Of a stretch of 64,000 bases of DNA, positions 50,147 through 59,740 are shown in pieces. The notes under the pieces were generated by a model. That model made no database searches and was not told the DNA's origin. It saw only the letters and a list, made by a program, of their open reading frames with translations. The number at the start of each line of letters is the position of its first letter. Within the stretch, counting starts at the first letter, position 1. This DNA comes from Nocardioides sp. CFH 31398 (GTDB lineage: Bacteria; Actinomycetota; Actinomycetes; Propionibacteriales; Nocardioidaceae): contig NZ_JAKUHT010000003.1 in assembly GCF_022436705.1 (NCBI RefSeq), forward strand, positions 248,001-312,000. The letters run 5' to 3'. The position numbers were made by a program, and so were the translations under genes.

Positions 50147-50166
50147 GGGGTGATCGGCATCACCCC
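50147..50166. terminator. Hairpin between the M15 and MatC-like genes
   Basis: GGGGTGAT and ATCACCCC form a perfect 8-bp stem around CGGC. It lies after the M15 gene (leftward, ending at 50205) and 16 bases before the MatC-like start, so it is either the M15 terminator or a leader element. Confidence 0.5.
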
Positions 50167-50204
50167 TGTCTATCGGTCCTGTCCACCCGGCCGCGCGCCG
50201 GTCG

Positions 50205-51473
50205 TCAGCGGGCCTCGACCAGCCTGTCCATCTCGAAGTGCATCGGGTCGGTGAACGACCAGTCACCGCCCCAGGCGAAGCCCCACTTCTTCATGATCGC
50301 CACGACGTCGCGGTCGATGTCGCCGACGGTGCCGCGCTGGTTGCCGGGCACGTTGAGGTCGACGGCGATGCCGAAGGAGTGCAGCGACAGCGAGCTCGAC
50401 CCGGCGATGAAGCGCGGGTAGTAGCAGCCGGCGTACTCGTCGGGGTTGATCTCGGCCGCCAGCCCGCGCGTCACGACCTCGGTGAACGCCGCCCGCAGCT
50501 GCGGCAGCATCACCTTGTGGCAGGTCACGTCGCCGAGGATCGGGACCTCCTCGGTGCGGATGTTCTCCTCCACCCAGGCCGGGTCGGGCGCGATCCGTCC
50601 GCCGCCGATGACTTCGTACGTGAACGTGCCGACCGCCTCGGCGACCGAGCCTCCGGTCAGGAAGGCGGTCTGGGTGGCGGTGATGTCGAGGTCCGGGCCG
50701 AGGATCTGGACCGGCACGTCGTCGCCGACGATCTCCTTGAGGTCGTCGCGGACGTCCTGCGGGGCGACCGAGCCGGTGTTGACCAGCAGCGCGTTGCCCG
50801 GCCGCATGCCGAGCGGCTCGATCCAGTTCTCGTTGAGGACGGCGTCGATCTGGCGGACCTGCGGCGCGTAGGCGCCGATGTGGACCTGCGGGGCGTCGCG
50901 GTCGTTGCCGAGCCGCACGAACCCGTTCCCGTCCTCGACCCGCCGGCCGAGGCCGGGCAGGATGCCGAGCTCGCCGCCGGCGACGCGGTCCCACACCTCC
51001 TGGAACTGCGCGGTCTGGATCGGGTTGAAGTTGCGGTACGACGAGGGGTCGACCGCGGCGACGTCGATGACGGTGTCCTCCACCGCGACGGGCGCGAGGG
51101 CGAACTGCTCGACGGCCTCGACGCCTTCGGTCCCGGCGATCGCCTCGACGACGTCGTCGGCGAGGGTGTCCGGGGCGTAGACGAGGATGTCGTCACCGAA
51201 CAGGCGACCCTGGAGGGGCCCGGGGTCCTCGACGGCCATCGCGGGGTCGATCGTCGGGCCCTGCTCCCCGCCGTCGGAGTCGGCGACCTCGGACTCGACC
51301 GGCTGGGGGATCTCCTCGGTGTCGGCGTCCTGCGGGGCCTCGCCCTCGGCTCCCTGGGAGGCGCCGTCGGAGGCGCGGTCCGAGGCGGAGGTGTCCCCGC
51401 ACCCGGCGAGCAGGGTCGCGCAGGCGAGGACTGCGGTGCCGGCGACGGCGGCGCGCGTCCGGATCGACCTCAT
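50205..51473 (-). CDS. M15 family D-alanyl-D-alanine carboxypeptidase-like lipoprotein
   Basis: The 422-residue protein has a signal peptide with lipobox LLAGC (C25), an acidic Ser/Glu linker (about 26-70), an unassigned middle domain and a C-terminal M15 peptidase domain with SLHSFGIAVDLN (SxHxxGxAxD zinc site) and WGGDWSFTDPMHFEM (catalytic Glu/Asp and third ligand). It would trim peptidoglycan stem peptides outside the membrane. GGGGGAGG precedes the ATG. A promoter with CGGACA and TACCCT (51503-51508) 17 bases apart is visible on the minus strand. Confidence 0.9.
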   Translation of the reverse strand: MRSIRTRAAVAGTAVLACATLLAGCGDTSASDRASDGASQGAEGEAPQDADTEEIPQPVESEVADSDGGEQGPTIDPAMAVEDPGPLQGRLFGDDILVYAPDTLADDVVEAIAGTEGVEAVEQFALAPVAVEDTVIDVAAVDPSSYRNFNPIQTAQFQEVWDRVAGGELGILPGLGRRVEDGNGFVRLGNDRDAPQVHIGAYAPQVRQIDAVLNENWIEPLGMRPGNALLVNTGSVAPQDVRDDLKEIVGDDVPVQILGPDLDITATQTAFLTGGSVAEAVGTFTYEVIGGGRIAPDPAWVEENIRTEEVPILGDVTCHKVMLPQLRAAFTEVVTRGLAAEINPDEYAGCYYPRFIAGSSSLSLHSFGIAVDLNVPGNQRGTVGDIDRDVVAIMKKWGFAWGGDWSFTDPMHFEMDRLVEAR

Positions 51474-51517
51474 TCGGTGCCTCCCCCTGTGGTGCGGGGT
51501 CCAGGGTAGGTGGGCGT

Positions 51518-52966
51518 TCAACGCCTGTCCGGCGTGAGGTCGCCCACCCGCGTGCGGACCAGCAGGGCCGACAGCAGCGCGCCGGCCGCCATGAGGCCCG
51601 CGCAGATCCACACGGCGACGACGTAGCCCGCCGCGAACGCGTCGGGGTCGGCGTAGTCGGTGCCGGAGAGACCGACCAGCGCGGGCAGGGCGGCGACGGC
51701 GACGAGGCCGCCGGTGCGGGAGACCGCGTTGTTCACACCGCTCGCGACGCCGGCGTACCGGTCGGGCGCCGCGGCGAGGACCGTCGCGGTCAGTGGGGCG
51801 ACGAGGAGCGCGAGGCCGAGCCCGAAGACCGTGATCCCGGGCAGCACGTCGGTGGCGAACCCCGCGAACCCGACCGTGTCCGCGTCGGCGCGCAGCAGCA
51901 GCAGGGTGCCGACGGCGAGGACCAGCGGCCCGACCGTGAGCGGGACCCGCGGCCCGATCCGCTGCGCCAGCGCGCCGCCGCGGGAGGCCAGCAGGAGCAT
52001 GCAGATCGTGATCGGCAGCGTGGACAGGCCCGCGGCGAGCGCGCCCCAGCCCGCGACCGTCTGCAGCTGCAGGACGAGGAAGAAGAGCACGGCCCCCAGC
52101 GCGGCGTACACGAGCAGGGTGAGGGCGTTGACCGCGCTGAAGGTGCGGTCGGTGAACAGCACGAGCGGCACCAGGGGATGGCGGCTGCGGCGCTCGACGA
52201 GGACGAACGCCGCCGCGGCCACGGCCCCGAGCACCGCGGCGGGCACGGCGTACGGCGACCCGGGCTCGACCAGCGCCCACGTGACGGAGCCGAGCGCGGC
52301 CACCGCCAGGACGGTCCCGGCCACGTCGAAGCCGTGCGCGGCCTGGGGGTCGCGGGACTCCGGCACCGAGCGTACCGCGATCGCCACCACGAGGACCGCG
52401 GGCAGCAGGTTGACCAGGAAGATCCAGCGCCACGAGGCCTGCTCGACCAGGACCCCGCCGAGGAACGGCCCGGCTGCTGCGGCGATGGAGCCCAGACCGG
52501 TCCAGGTGCCGATGGCGCGGGCGCGGTCCTCGCGGGCGAAAGCGCCCTGGATCATCGCGAGGCTGCCCGGCGTGAGCAGCGCGGCGCCGACGCCCTGCAG
52601 CACCCGGGAGCCGATCAGCACCTCCACGCTCGGGGCGAGCCCGCAGGCCAGGGAGGCGACCGCGAAGGTGACGGTGCCGACGAGGAAGACACGCCGGCGC
52701 CCGAACCGGTCGCCCAGCGAGCCGCCGAGCAGGATCAGCCCGGCGAGCGTCAGCAGGTAACCGTTGGTCACCCACTGCAGGGCGGCGAGGTCCGCGTCGA
52801 GGTCCTCGCCGATCGTGCGGAGCGCGACGTTGACGACCGTCTGGTCGAGCAGCGCCATGCCCGAGCCCAGCGTGGCGGCGGCGAGGACGGCACGGCCGGC
52901 GGGCGTCCCCAGCCGGACCGGCTCGCCCTCGCAGACGGGCTCGCCGGTCACGGGCTGGGAGGTCAC
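51518..52966 (-). CDS. MFS drug efflux transporter, DHA2 (EmrB/QacA) type
   Basis: The 482-residue protein has 14 predicted helices. Family motifs: LDQTVVNVALRTIGEDL (motif D1), GGSLGDRFGRRRVFLVG (motif A), RVLQGVGAALLTPGSLAMI (motif B) and GLGSIAAAAGPFLGGVLV (motif C of antiporters). It exports drugs or toxic metabolites in exchange for protons. The GTG start has CACACT seven bases upstream. It runs in the same direction as the DrrAB-type genes, whose last gene ends 16 bases before. Confidence 0.94.
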   Translation of the reverse strand: MTSQPVTGEPVCEGEPVRLGTPAGRAVLAAATLGSGMALLDQTVVNVALRTIGEDLDADLAALQWVTNGYLLTLAGLILLGGSLGDRFGRRRVFLVGTVTFAVASLACGLAPSVEVLIGSRVLQGVGAALLTPGSLAMIQGAFAREDRARAIGTWTGLGSIAAAAGPFLGGVLVEQASWRWIFLVNLLPAVLVVAIAVRSVPESRDPQAAHGFDVAGTVLAVAALGSVTWALVEPGSPYAVPAAVLGAVAAAAFVLVERRSRHPLVPLVLFTDRTFSAVNALTLLVYAALGAVLFFLVLQLQTVAGWGALAAGLSTLPITICMLLLASRGGALAQRIGPRVPLTVGPLVLAVGTLLLLRADADTVGFAGFATDVLPGITVFGLGLALLVAPLTATVLAAAPDRYAGVASGVNNAVSRTGGLVAVAALPALVGLSGTDYADPDAFAAGYVVAVWICAGLMAAGALLSALLVRTRVGDLTPDRR

Positions 52967-52982
52967 CCGGCCCAGTGTGGGC

Positions 52983-53825
52983 CTACGCGTTCTCCTTGCG
53001 GAAGACGGCCGTCCCCCACCACAGCGCCAGCGCGAAGAGAACGACGGACCAGCCGACGCCCCAACCCATCGTGGCGAGGTCGAAGTCGCCGAAGAACGCC
53101 CCGCGGACGGCGTCGACGACGTGACGGATGGGCATGAAGTCGGCCAGGCGGTCGAGCCACGCGGCGCCGAACGTCATCGGCAGGAGGATCCCGGACAGCA
53201 GCAGCACCGGCATCATCACGAGGTTGATGACGGGCGCCATGACGTCCTCGGACTTGGTGGTCAGCGCGAGCGCGTTGGACGCCGCCGCGCAGGCCCCGCC
53301 CAGCAGCAGGGTGAGCAGGACGCCGACGACCACCCCGCCGACCGAGGCGTCCATGCCGAGCGCCGTGCCGAGGGCGACGAGGATCACCGCCTGCACGAAC
53401 AGCTGGAGCAGGTCGCGCCCGAGGCGGCCGACGAGGAGCGCCGTCCGGCTGGCCGGGGTGACCCGCTCGGCCTCGATGACGCCCTCGCGCCACTCCCCGA
53501 TCAGGGAGAAGCCCGCGAAGAAGGCGCCGAAGATCCCGAGCTGGACGAGCATCCCCGGGACGAACCACGTGTACTGGTTGATCCCCGGCCCGAGCTGCGC
53601 GATCACCGGTTCGAGCAGCGGGCCGAACAGCAGCAGGTAGAGCACCGGCTGCAGCATCCCGATGATCACCCACGCGGGGTTGCGCAGGTTCATCCGCATC
53701 TGGCGGCGGAAGACGATGAACGACTCCCGCCAGAACCGGCCGACCGCTCCGCGCTGCGGCAGCTCCTCGGCCGCCGCGGGCGTGCGCGCGGGCCGTGAGG
53801 ACGGACGGGGTGCGGTCGTGGTCAT
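52983..53825 (-). CDS. ABC-2 type permease (DrrB-like)
   Basis: The 280-residue protein has a cytoplasmic N-terminus followed by six helices, with NPAWVIIGMLQPVLYLLLFGPLL, FVPGMLVQLGIFGAFFAGFSLIGEWREGVIE and the conserved LPMTFGAAWLDRLADFMPIRHVVDAVR, as in daunorubicin-type exporters. GGAGGT stands six bases before the ATG, and that ATG shares one base with the stop of the ATPase gene. It forms the membrane half of an exporter with the ATPase at 53825-54874. Confidence 0.94.
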   Translation of the reverse strand: MTTTAPRPSSRPARTPAAAEELPQRGAVGRFWRESFIVFRRQMRMNLRNPAWVIIGMLQPVLYLLLFGPLLEPVIAQLGPGINQYTWFVPGMLVQLGIFGAFFAGFSLIGEWREGVIEAERVTPASRTALLVGRLGRDLLQLFVQAVILVALGTALGMDASVGGVVVGVLLTLLLGGACAAASNALALTTKSEDVMAPVINLVMMPVLLLSGILLPMTFGAAWLDRLADFMPIRHVVDAVRGAFFGDFDLATMGWGVGWSVVLFALALWWGTAVFRKENA

Positions 53826-54874
53826 CACGCCACCTCCTGGTCGTTCGGGTCGCCGGGTTGCTCGGGATGCCCCGGTTGCTCCGGTTGCTCCGGTTGCTCC
53901 GCGTCGCGCAGGCTGCGCCCGGTCAGGGTCAGGAAGACGTCGTCCAGGGTGGGCCGGGCGACCTCGATGGAGTCGAGGGAGACGCCCTCGGACCCGAGGT
54001 CGCGCAGCAGGCCAGGGACGGCGCGCCCGGCGCGCGGCACGCGCGCGGAGACCCGGCGCCCGTCGACCTCGGCGCGGCCGGCGAGCACGCGCAGGCGCTC
54101 GTGGGCGGTCGCGACCTGGTCGTCGGCGGCGACCTCGAGGACGACGAGGTCGCCCGCGACCTGGGCCTTGAGGTTGTCGGCGGTGTCGGAGGCGACGATC
54201 TCGCCGCGGTCGATGATGACGATGCGGTCCGCGAGCGCGTCGGCCTCGTCGAGGTAGTGCGTGGTGAGGAAGACGGTGGCGCCCTTGCGGTCGCGCAGCG
54301 CCGAGATGTGGCCCCACAGGTTCGCCCGGGCCTGCGGGTCGAGACCGGTCGTCGGCTCGTCGAGGAACACCAGGGACGGTTCGTGGACGAGCCCCATGAC
54401 GATGTCGAGGCGGCGCTTCTGCCCGCCCGACATGCTCTTCGGCCGGCGCCGCCACAGGCCCTCGAGCTGCAGGTCGTCGAAGAGCCCCTGCCCGCGGCGG
54501 ACGGCGTCGGCGTGCGACATCCCGTACAGCATCCCGTGGTCGATGACCTCGTCGCCGGCGAAGGCCCCCGAGTACGTCGACCCGGCCTGCGAGACGTAGC
54601 CGATGCTGCGGCGCACCTGCACCGCCTGGGTGGCCACGTCGTAGCCGGCCACGGTCGCCGTGCCCGCCGTGGGTCGCAGGAGCGTGGTCAGCATCCGCAG
54701 GGTCGTGGTCTTGCCCGCGCCGTTGGGGCCGAGGAAGCCGACGACCTCGCCCTCCGCGACGTCGAGGTCGACGCCGCGCACGGCGTGGACGTCGGTCCGC
54801 GCGCGGCCCCGCCCCGTCCGGAAGGTCTGGACGAGCCCGCGTGCGGTGATCATGGAGGGTCGGTCGGTGCTCAC
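53825..54874 (-). CDS. ABC exporter ATPase (DrrA-like)
   Basis: The 349-residue protein has Walker A GFLGPNGAGKTTTLRML (about 46-62), the Q-loop in IGYVSQAGSTYSG, the signature MSGGQKRRLDIV and Walker B LVFLDEPTTGLDPQA, and the DrrA-type C-terminal extension ending with VARPTLDDVFLTLTGRSL. The last 20 residues are a Gln/Pro/Glu repeat (EQPEQPEQPGHPEQPGDP) encoded by tandem 9-bp units at 53872-53898. It powers export of a hydrophobic compound. GTG at 54874 is chosen; an ATG at 54853 is alternative. TTCACT six bases upstream is a poor -10. Confidence 0.93.
   Translation of the reverse strand: MSTDRPSMITARGLVQTFRTGRGRARTDVHAVRGVDLDVAEGEVVGFLGPNGAGKTTTLRMLTTLLRPTAGTATVAGYDVATQAVQVRRSIGYVSQAGSTYSGAFAGDEVIDHGMLYGMSHADAVRRGQGLFDDLQLEGLWRRRPKSMSGGQKRRLDIVMGLVHEPSLVFLDEPTTGLDPQARANLWGHISALRDRKGATVFLTTHYLDEADALADRIVIIDRGEIVASDTADNLKAQVAGDLVVLEVAADDQVATAHERLRVLAGRAEVDGRRVSARVPRAGRAVPGLLRDLGSEGVSLDSIEVARPTLDDVFLTLTGRSLRDAEQPEQPEQPGHPEQPGDPNDQEVA
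53872..53898. repeat. Tandem 9-bp repeat inside the ABC ATPase gene
   Basis: CCGGTTGCT occurs three times in a row (53872, 53881, 53890), encoding repeated Glu-Gln-Pro on the minus strand. It probably varies in copy number between strains. Confidence 0.75.
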
Positions 54875-54954
54875 CTCACGAGTGAACCGCGTGGTACCGA
54901 CAACCGTCCACGGCGTTTCGCTGTGAGCGGCTACCCGCCAGTAACGTCGTGGAC

Positions 54955-55530
54955 ATGTCACCGGTGCGCGGGCTCGTCGCCACGTCCGTCCTCGTCGCGC
55001 TCGCGCTGCCGCTGGGCGCCGCGGCCCCGGCCCCGGCCGCCTCGGCCGCCCCGGGCGCCGCGGACGTGCCCCGGGTGCAGACCGTGGGGGACCCGCGCGG
55101 CGACGTCCGCGCGACCGGCGCCGTGCCCCGGTCGGTCCGCCGCAGCGTCGACGTCTCGTCCCTGCAGGTGCGGCGCGACGACAACGAGCTGCGCCTGCGG
55201 CTGGCGCTGCGTGACGTGCGCTCGTTCGCGGCGTGGGAGCAGGGCGCGACGTTCGTGTTCTCCCGCGAGCGCCGGGCCCAGCGGTTCACGGTCTCCGGCG
55301 CCGACGTGCTGCGCGGCGACCTGCTCAGCGACCGGCTCTGCGAGGGCGGCTCGGTGAGGCGGCGGGGGGCCGTGGACGCGCTCGTCGTCCGGATCCCCTT
55401 CTCCTGCATCCGCACCACGCCGGGAGAGACGCTGAGGCTCCGCGCCACCGCGACCGCCACGCCGGCGACACCCGTCGACGGCGTCCGCGCCGCCGACCGG
55501 GTCCGTGCGGTCCGCACCGACCCGCGCTAG
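54955..55530 (+). CDS. Secreted protein of unknown function
   Basis: The 191-residue protein has a signal peptide (about 1-32, GLVATSVLVALALPLGAAAPAPAASA). The mature domain (about 40-190) shows alternating strands: VQTVGDPRGDVRATG, RRSVDVSSLQVRRDDNELRLRLALRDV, GATFVFSRERRAQRF, DALVVRIPFSCIRTTPGETLRLRATA. The DPxGD opening resembles beta-sandwich domains found in actinobacterial secreted proteins, but I cannot name a family. Two cysteines (near 126 and 146) may bond. TAACGT seven bases before the ATG at 54955 supports the start. It is divergent from the ABC exporter. Confidence 0.82.
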   Translation: MSPVRGLVATSVLVALALPLGAAAPAPAASAAPGAADVPRVQTVGDPRGDVRATGAVPRSVRRSVDVSSLQVRRDDNELRLRLALRDVRSFAAWEQGATFVFSRERRAQRFTVSGADVLRGDLLSDRLCEGGSVRRRGAVDALVVRIPFSCIRTTPGETLRLRATATATPATPVDGVRAADRVRAVRTDPR

Positions 55531-55537
55531 GCGTCCG

Positions 55538-55840
55538 CTAGAAGTCCGCCGCCGACTCGTGCGCCCCGACGCGGCGCAGGTGCACCCGGCGTGAGAGCCG
55601 GATGACGGGACGGACCGCCAGCTCGGCGCTGCCCACGATGAACAGCCACGTCCCGGCCTCGGTCGTCGCGGAGTCGAGGAACAGGAACGAGCCGACGAGG
55701 AACCACACGGCCACGAGCAGGTCGTTGGCAATGGAGAGGGTCTCGTAGCGGCGGCGCAGGAGCAGCTCGCGATGTCCGAGGTGCAGGGTGAGCGTGCCGT
55801 CGGGGTGCACGTGGGCCTCGTGTGGTGGCATGAGGGCCAT
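55538..55840 (-). CDS. YrhK-like small membrane protein
   Basis: The 100-residue protein has a short polar N-terminus, then LHLGHRELLLRRRYETLSIANDLLVAVWFLVGSFLFLDSATTEAGTWLFIVGSAELAVRPVIRL in pieces over about 25-88. This is the YrhK pattern of two membrane helices joined by a short loop. Function is unknown. An AGGGGTG site precedes the ATG at 55840. ATG at 55831 and GTG at 55810 are in-frame alternatives. The first two starts collide with the start of the divergent ppgK gene. Confidence 0.8.
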   Translation of the reverse strand: MALMPPHEAHVHPDGTLTLHLGHRELLLRRRYETLSIANDLLVAVWFLVGSFLFLDSATTEAGTWLFIVGSAELAVRPVIRLSRRVHLRRVGAHESAADF

Positions 55841-56585
55841 GGAACACCCCTTCGGGATCGACTTCGGCGGCACCGGCATCAAGGGCGCCCCCGTCGACCT
55901 CGCGGTCGGCGACTTCGCCGAGGAGCGCGTGCGTCACCCCACGCCCCAGCCCTCGACGCCGGAGGCCGTCGCGGACGTCTTCGTCCAGCTCCTGGCCTCG
56001 TTTCCCGAGTCGTACTCGCCCGTGGGGGTCACCGTCCCCGGCGTCGTGCGCAGGGGGGTCGTCGGGTCCGCGGCCAACATCGACGACGCCTGGATCGGCA
56101 CCGACGCCGACGCGATGCTGTCCGACCGGCTCCGGCGCTCGGTGCACGTGGTCAACGACGCCGACGCGGCGGGCCTCGCCGAGGCGGCGTACGGCGCGGC
56201 GCGGGGCGTGACCGGCCTGGTGATCGTGACGACGCTCGGCACCGGGATCGGCTCGGCCATGGTCCACGACGGGGTGCTCGTGCCGAACGCCGAGCTGGGC
56301 CACCTCGAGATCGACGGGCACGACGCCGAGTCGCGCGCCGCGAACTCCGCCCGCAAGCGCGAGGAGCTCTCGTGGGAGGAGTGGGGCGCCCGGCTCACCC
56401 GCTACTACCGCACCGTGGAGATGCTCTTCTCCCCCGAGGTGTTCGTGATCGGCGGCGGCGTCAGCAAGGACGCCGAGCACTGGCTGCCGCACGTCCACGT
56501 GCGCACGCCCATCGTCACCGCGACCCTGCTGAACCGCGCCGGGGTCGTCGGCGCCGCTCTGCTCGCCGCTCGCGAGCAGGACTGA
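55839..56585 (+). CDS. ppgK: Polyphosphate glucokinase
   Basis: The 248-residue ROK-type kinase phosphorylates glucose using polyphosphate or ATP, a typical actinobacterial enzyme. Motifs: FGIDFGGTGIKGAPVDL (phosphate loop, about 5-21), VGVTVPGVVRRGVV (about 62), VHVVNDADAAGLAEAAYG with the catalytic Asp (about 104-121), VIVTTLGTGIGSAMV (about 129) and VFVIGGGVSKDAEHWL near the end. ELGHLEIDG marks the glucose site. ATG at 55839 is used; ATG at 55830 is possible. Either way its start lies against the divergent YrhK start, leaving no normal promoter space. Confidence 0.93.
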   Translation: MEHPFGIDFGGTGIKGAPVDLAVGDFAEERVRHPTPQPSTPEAVADVFVQLLASFPESYSPVGVTVPGVVRRGVVGSAANIDDAWIGTDADAMLSDRLRRSVHVVNDADAAGLAEAAYGAARGVTGLVIVTTLGTGIGSAMVHDGVLVPNAELGHLEIDGHDAESRAANSARKREELSWEEWGARLTRYYRTVEMLFSPEVFVIGGGVSKDAEHWLPHVHVRTPIVTATLLNRAGVVGAALLAAREQD

Positions 56586-56625
56586 GGCCGAGACCGAGAC
56601 CCGAGACCGGCCCGGGGCGGCCCGC

Positions 56626-57999
<1,374 letters not shown>

Positions 58000-58061
58000 G
58001 AGCGAAGAATCGCGGGGCCGACGGGTTACCGGCAAGTCACCTCGGGCGCCGGTGACGACGC

Positions 58062-58910
58062 TCACGCCCGGTCCGCCGCGTCGGCCCCTCCCCCCGGCCC
58101 GTCGGTCCCCGCGTGGACCAGCGCGGCGATGCGCCGCTCCACGGCGTTGAAGTCGGGAGCGTTGACGTCACGCTCGCCGGCGAGGTCGACGGCGACCACC
58201 TCGCGGACGTGGCCCGGGACGCCGACCGACGCGCCGCCCGCCATGACCACGACGCGGTCGGCGAGGTACACCGCCTCCTCGATGGAGTGGGTGACGAGCA
58301 GGATCGTCGTCCCCGCCTCGCGGTGGATGCGCCGCAGCTCGTGCTGCATCGAGGTGCGGGTCAGGGCGTCCAGCGCCCCGAACGGCTCGTCCATGAGCAG
58401 GACGGCGGGCTCGTTGGCGAGCACGCGCGCCAGCGCCACGCGCTGCTGCATCCCGCCGGACAGCTCGCCGGGGAAGCGGTCGGCGAACCGGGTGAGCCCG
58501 ACCGTCTCGATGACCGCCTCGGTCCGACGGCGGACGACGCCGCGCGGCAGCCGCTGCCGACGTGGCCCCCACCGGACGTTCTCGGCGACGGTCAGCCACG
58601 GGAACAGGCCGTAGTCCTGGAAGACGACGCCGCGGTCGGGGCCGGGGCCGCGCACCGGCCGGCCGCCGACGACCAGCGAGCCGGCCGTCGGTCGCTCGAA
58701 GCCCGCGAGCATGCGCAGCACGGTCGACTTGCCGCACCCGCTGGCGCCGACGACGGCGGCGACCTCGCCCGGTGCGATCTCGAGCGTGACGTCGGCGACG
58801 GCGTCCACGGGGCCCCGGACGGTGTCGTAGCGCTTGCCGACGCCCTCGAGCACCACGCGGCCCGACTCGTCCACGACCCGCGCCGGGTCCACGACGCCCG
58901 CGGCGCTCAC
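58062..58910 (-). CDS. ABC importer ATPase, nitrate/sulfonate/taurine type
   Basis: The 282-residue protein has Walker A VVGASGCGKSTVLRML (about 57-72), the Q-loop VVFQDYGLFPWLTVAENV, signature ELSGGMQQRVALARVL and Walker B AVLLMDEPFGALDALTR, followed by VTHSIEEAVYLADRVVVM. This is the SsuB/TauB/NrtD subclass. A variable C-terminal tail of about 50 residues (VDLAGERDVNAPDF ...) may be regulatory. Its GTG overlaps the permease stop by four bases. Confidence 0.93.
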   Translation of the reverse strand: MSAAGVVDPARVVDESGRVVLEGVGKRYDTVRGPVDAVADVTLEIAPGEVAAVVGASGCGKSTVLRMLAGFERPTAGSLVVGGRPVRGPGPDRGVVFQDYGLFPWLTVAENVRWGPRRQRLPRGVVRRRTEAVIETVGLTRFADRFPGELSGGMQQRVALARVLANEPAVLLMDEPFGALDALTRTSMQHELRRIHREAGTTILLVTHSIEEAVYLADRVVVMAGGASVGVPGHVREVVAVDLAGERDVNAPDFNAVERRIAALVHAGTDGPGGGADAADRA

Positions 58911-59740
58911 GCGGCCCTCATCAGCGGACGTCGTCCGAACAGCCCGCGCAGCCCCAGCACGAGGAGCCGGTCGGAGCAGAAGCCGGCGACGCCGATGACG
59001 ATCATGCCGACGACGATCCGGTCGGTGCGGACCTGCTCGCGGGCCAGCGTGATCATGCTGCCCAGCCCGGTGTCGATGCCGTTGGACTCCCCCAGCACGA
59101 GGATGACCCACGCCAGCCCCAGGCCGATCCGCAGGCCGCTGACGATCCCGGGCGTCGCGGCCGGGACGACCACCCGCAGCAGGATGCCCGCCGGCCGGGT
59201 GCCGAGCATCCGGGCGGCCTCCACGAGCCGCGGCGACACCTCGCGGGTCGCGCCGAGCGTGTTGAGCAGGATCGGGAAGAACGCCGACAGGGTGATGAGG
59301 AAGACGGTGGCCTGCGACCCGAAGCCGATGATGAGGAGCACCAGCGGCACCCACGCGGTCGCCGGGATCGGGCGGAACAGGTTCACCGCGGGGTCGAGCG
59401 CGGCGTTGACGAGCGCGAAGCGCCCCATCAGGACCCCGAGCGGGATCGCCAGCACCGCCGCGAGGGCGAACCCGGCGAGGACCCGGAGCGTGCTGGCGCC
59501 GAGGTGCTCCCACAGCGTCCGGCTGAACGCGTCGTCGTTGACCCCGCCGAAGGCGAAGTCCCACAGCAGCACCGCGACGTCCAGCGGCTCGGGCAGGAAC
59601 GCCATCTTGATGTCGAACACCAGCACCCACTCGCCGCGCACGCCGAGGTGCCACATCGCCACCAGCAGCGCGAGCACGGCCAGGCCGAGCGCCAGGCGGC
59701 CGAGCCGGGGCGCCCAGAGTGCCGCCGTCGGGCGCCTCAC
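58907..59740 (-). CDS. ABC importer permease, SsuC/TauC type
   Basis: The 277-residue protein has six helices. The cytoplasmic coupling loop is EAARMLGTRPAGILLRVVVPAATPGIVSGLRIGLGLAW (about 178-215), the EAA motif of SsuC-like permeases. LFRPIPATAWVPLVLLIIGFG is also typical. A longer extracytoplasmic loop (about 38-70) lies after the first helix. The GTG at 59740 overlaps the stop of the substrate-binding protein gene by four bases, so the three genes form one tightly coupled operon. Confidence 0.93.
   Translation of the reverse strand: MRRPTAALWAPRLGRLALGLAVLALLVAMWHLGVRGEWVLVFDIKMAFLPEPLDVAVLLWDFAFGGVNDDAFSRTLWEHLGASTLRVLAGFALAAVLAIPLGVLMGRFALVNAALDPAVNLFRPIPATAWVPLVLLIIGFGSQATVFLITLSAFFPILLNTLGATREVSPRLVEAARMLGTRPAGILLRVVVPAATPGIVSGLRIGLGLAWVILVLGESNGIDTGLGSMITLAREQVRTDRIVVGMIVIGVAGFCSDRLLVLGLRGLFGRRPLMRAA

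Noticed and set aside
53825..54455. Fusion of ABC permease and ATPase in one open frame
   Set aside because: The long frame upstream of 53825 is antisense-like noise; the permease has its own GGAGGT site and ATG at 53825.
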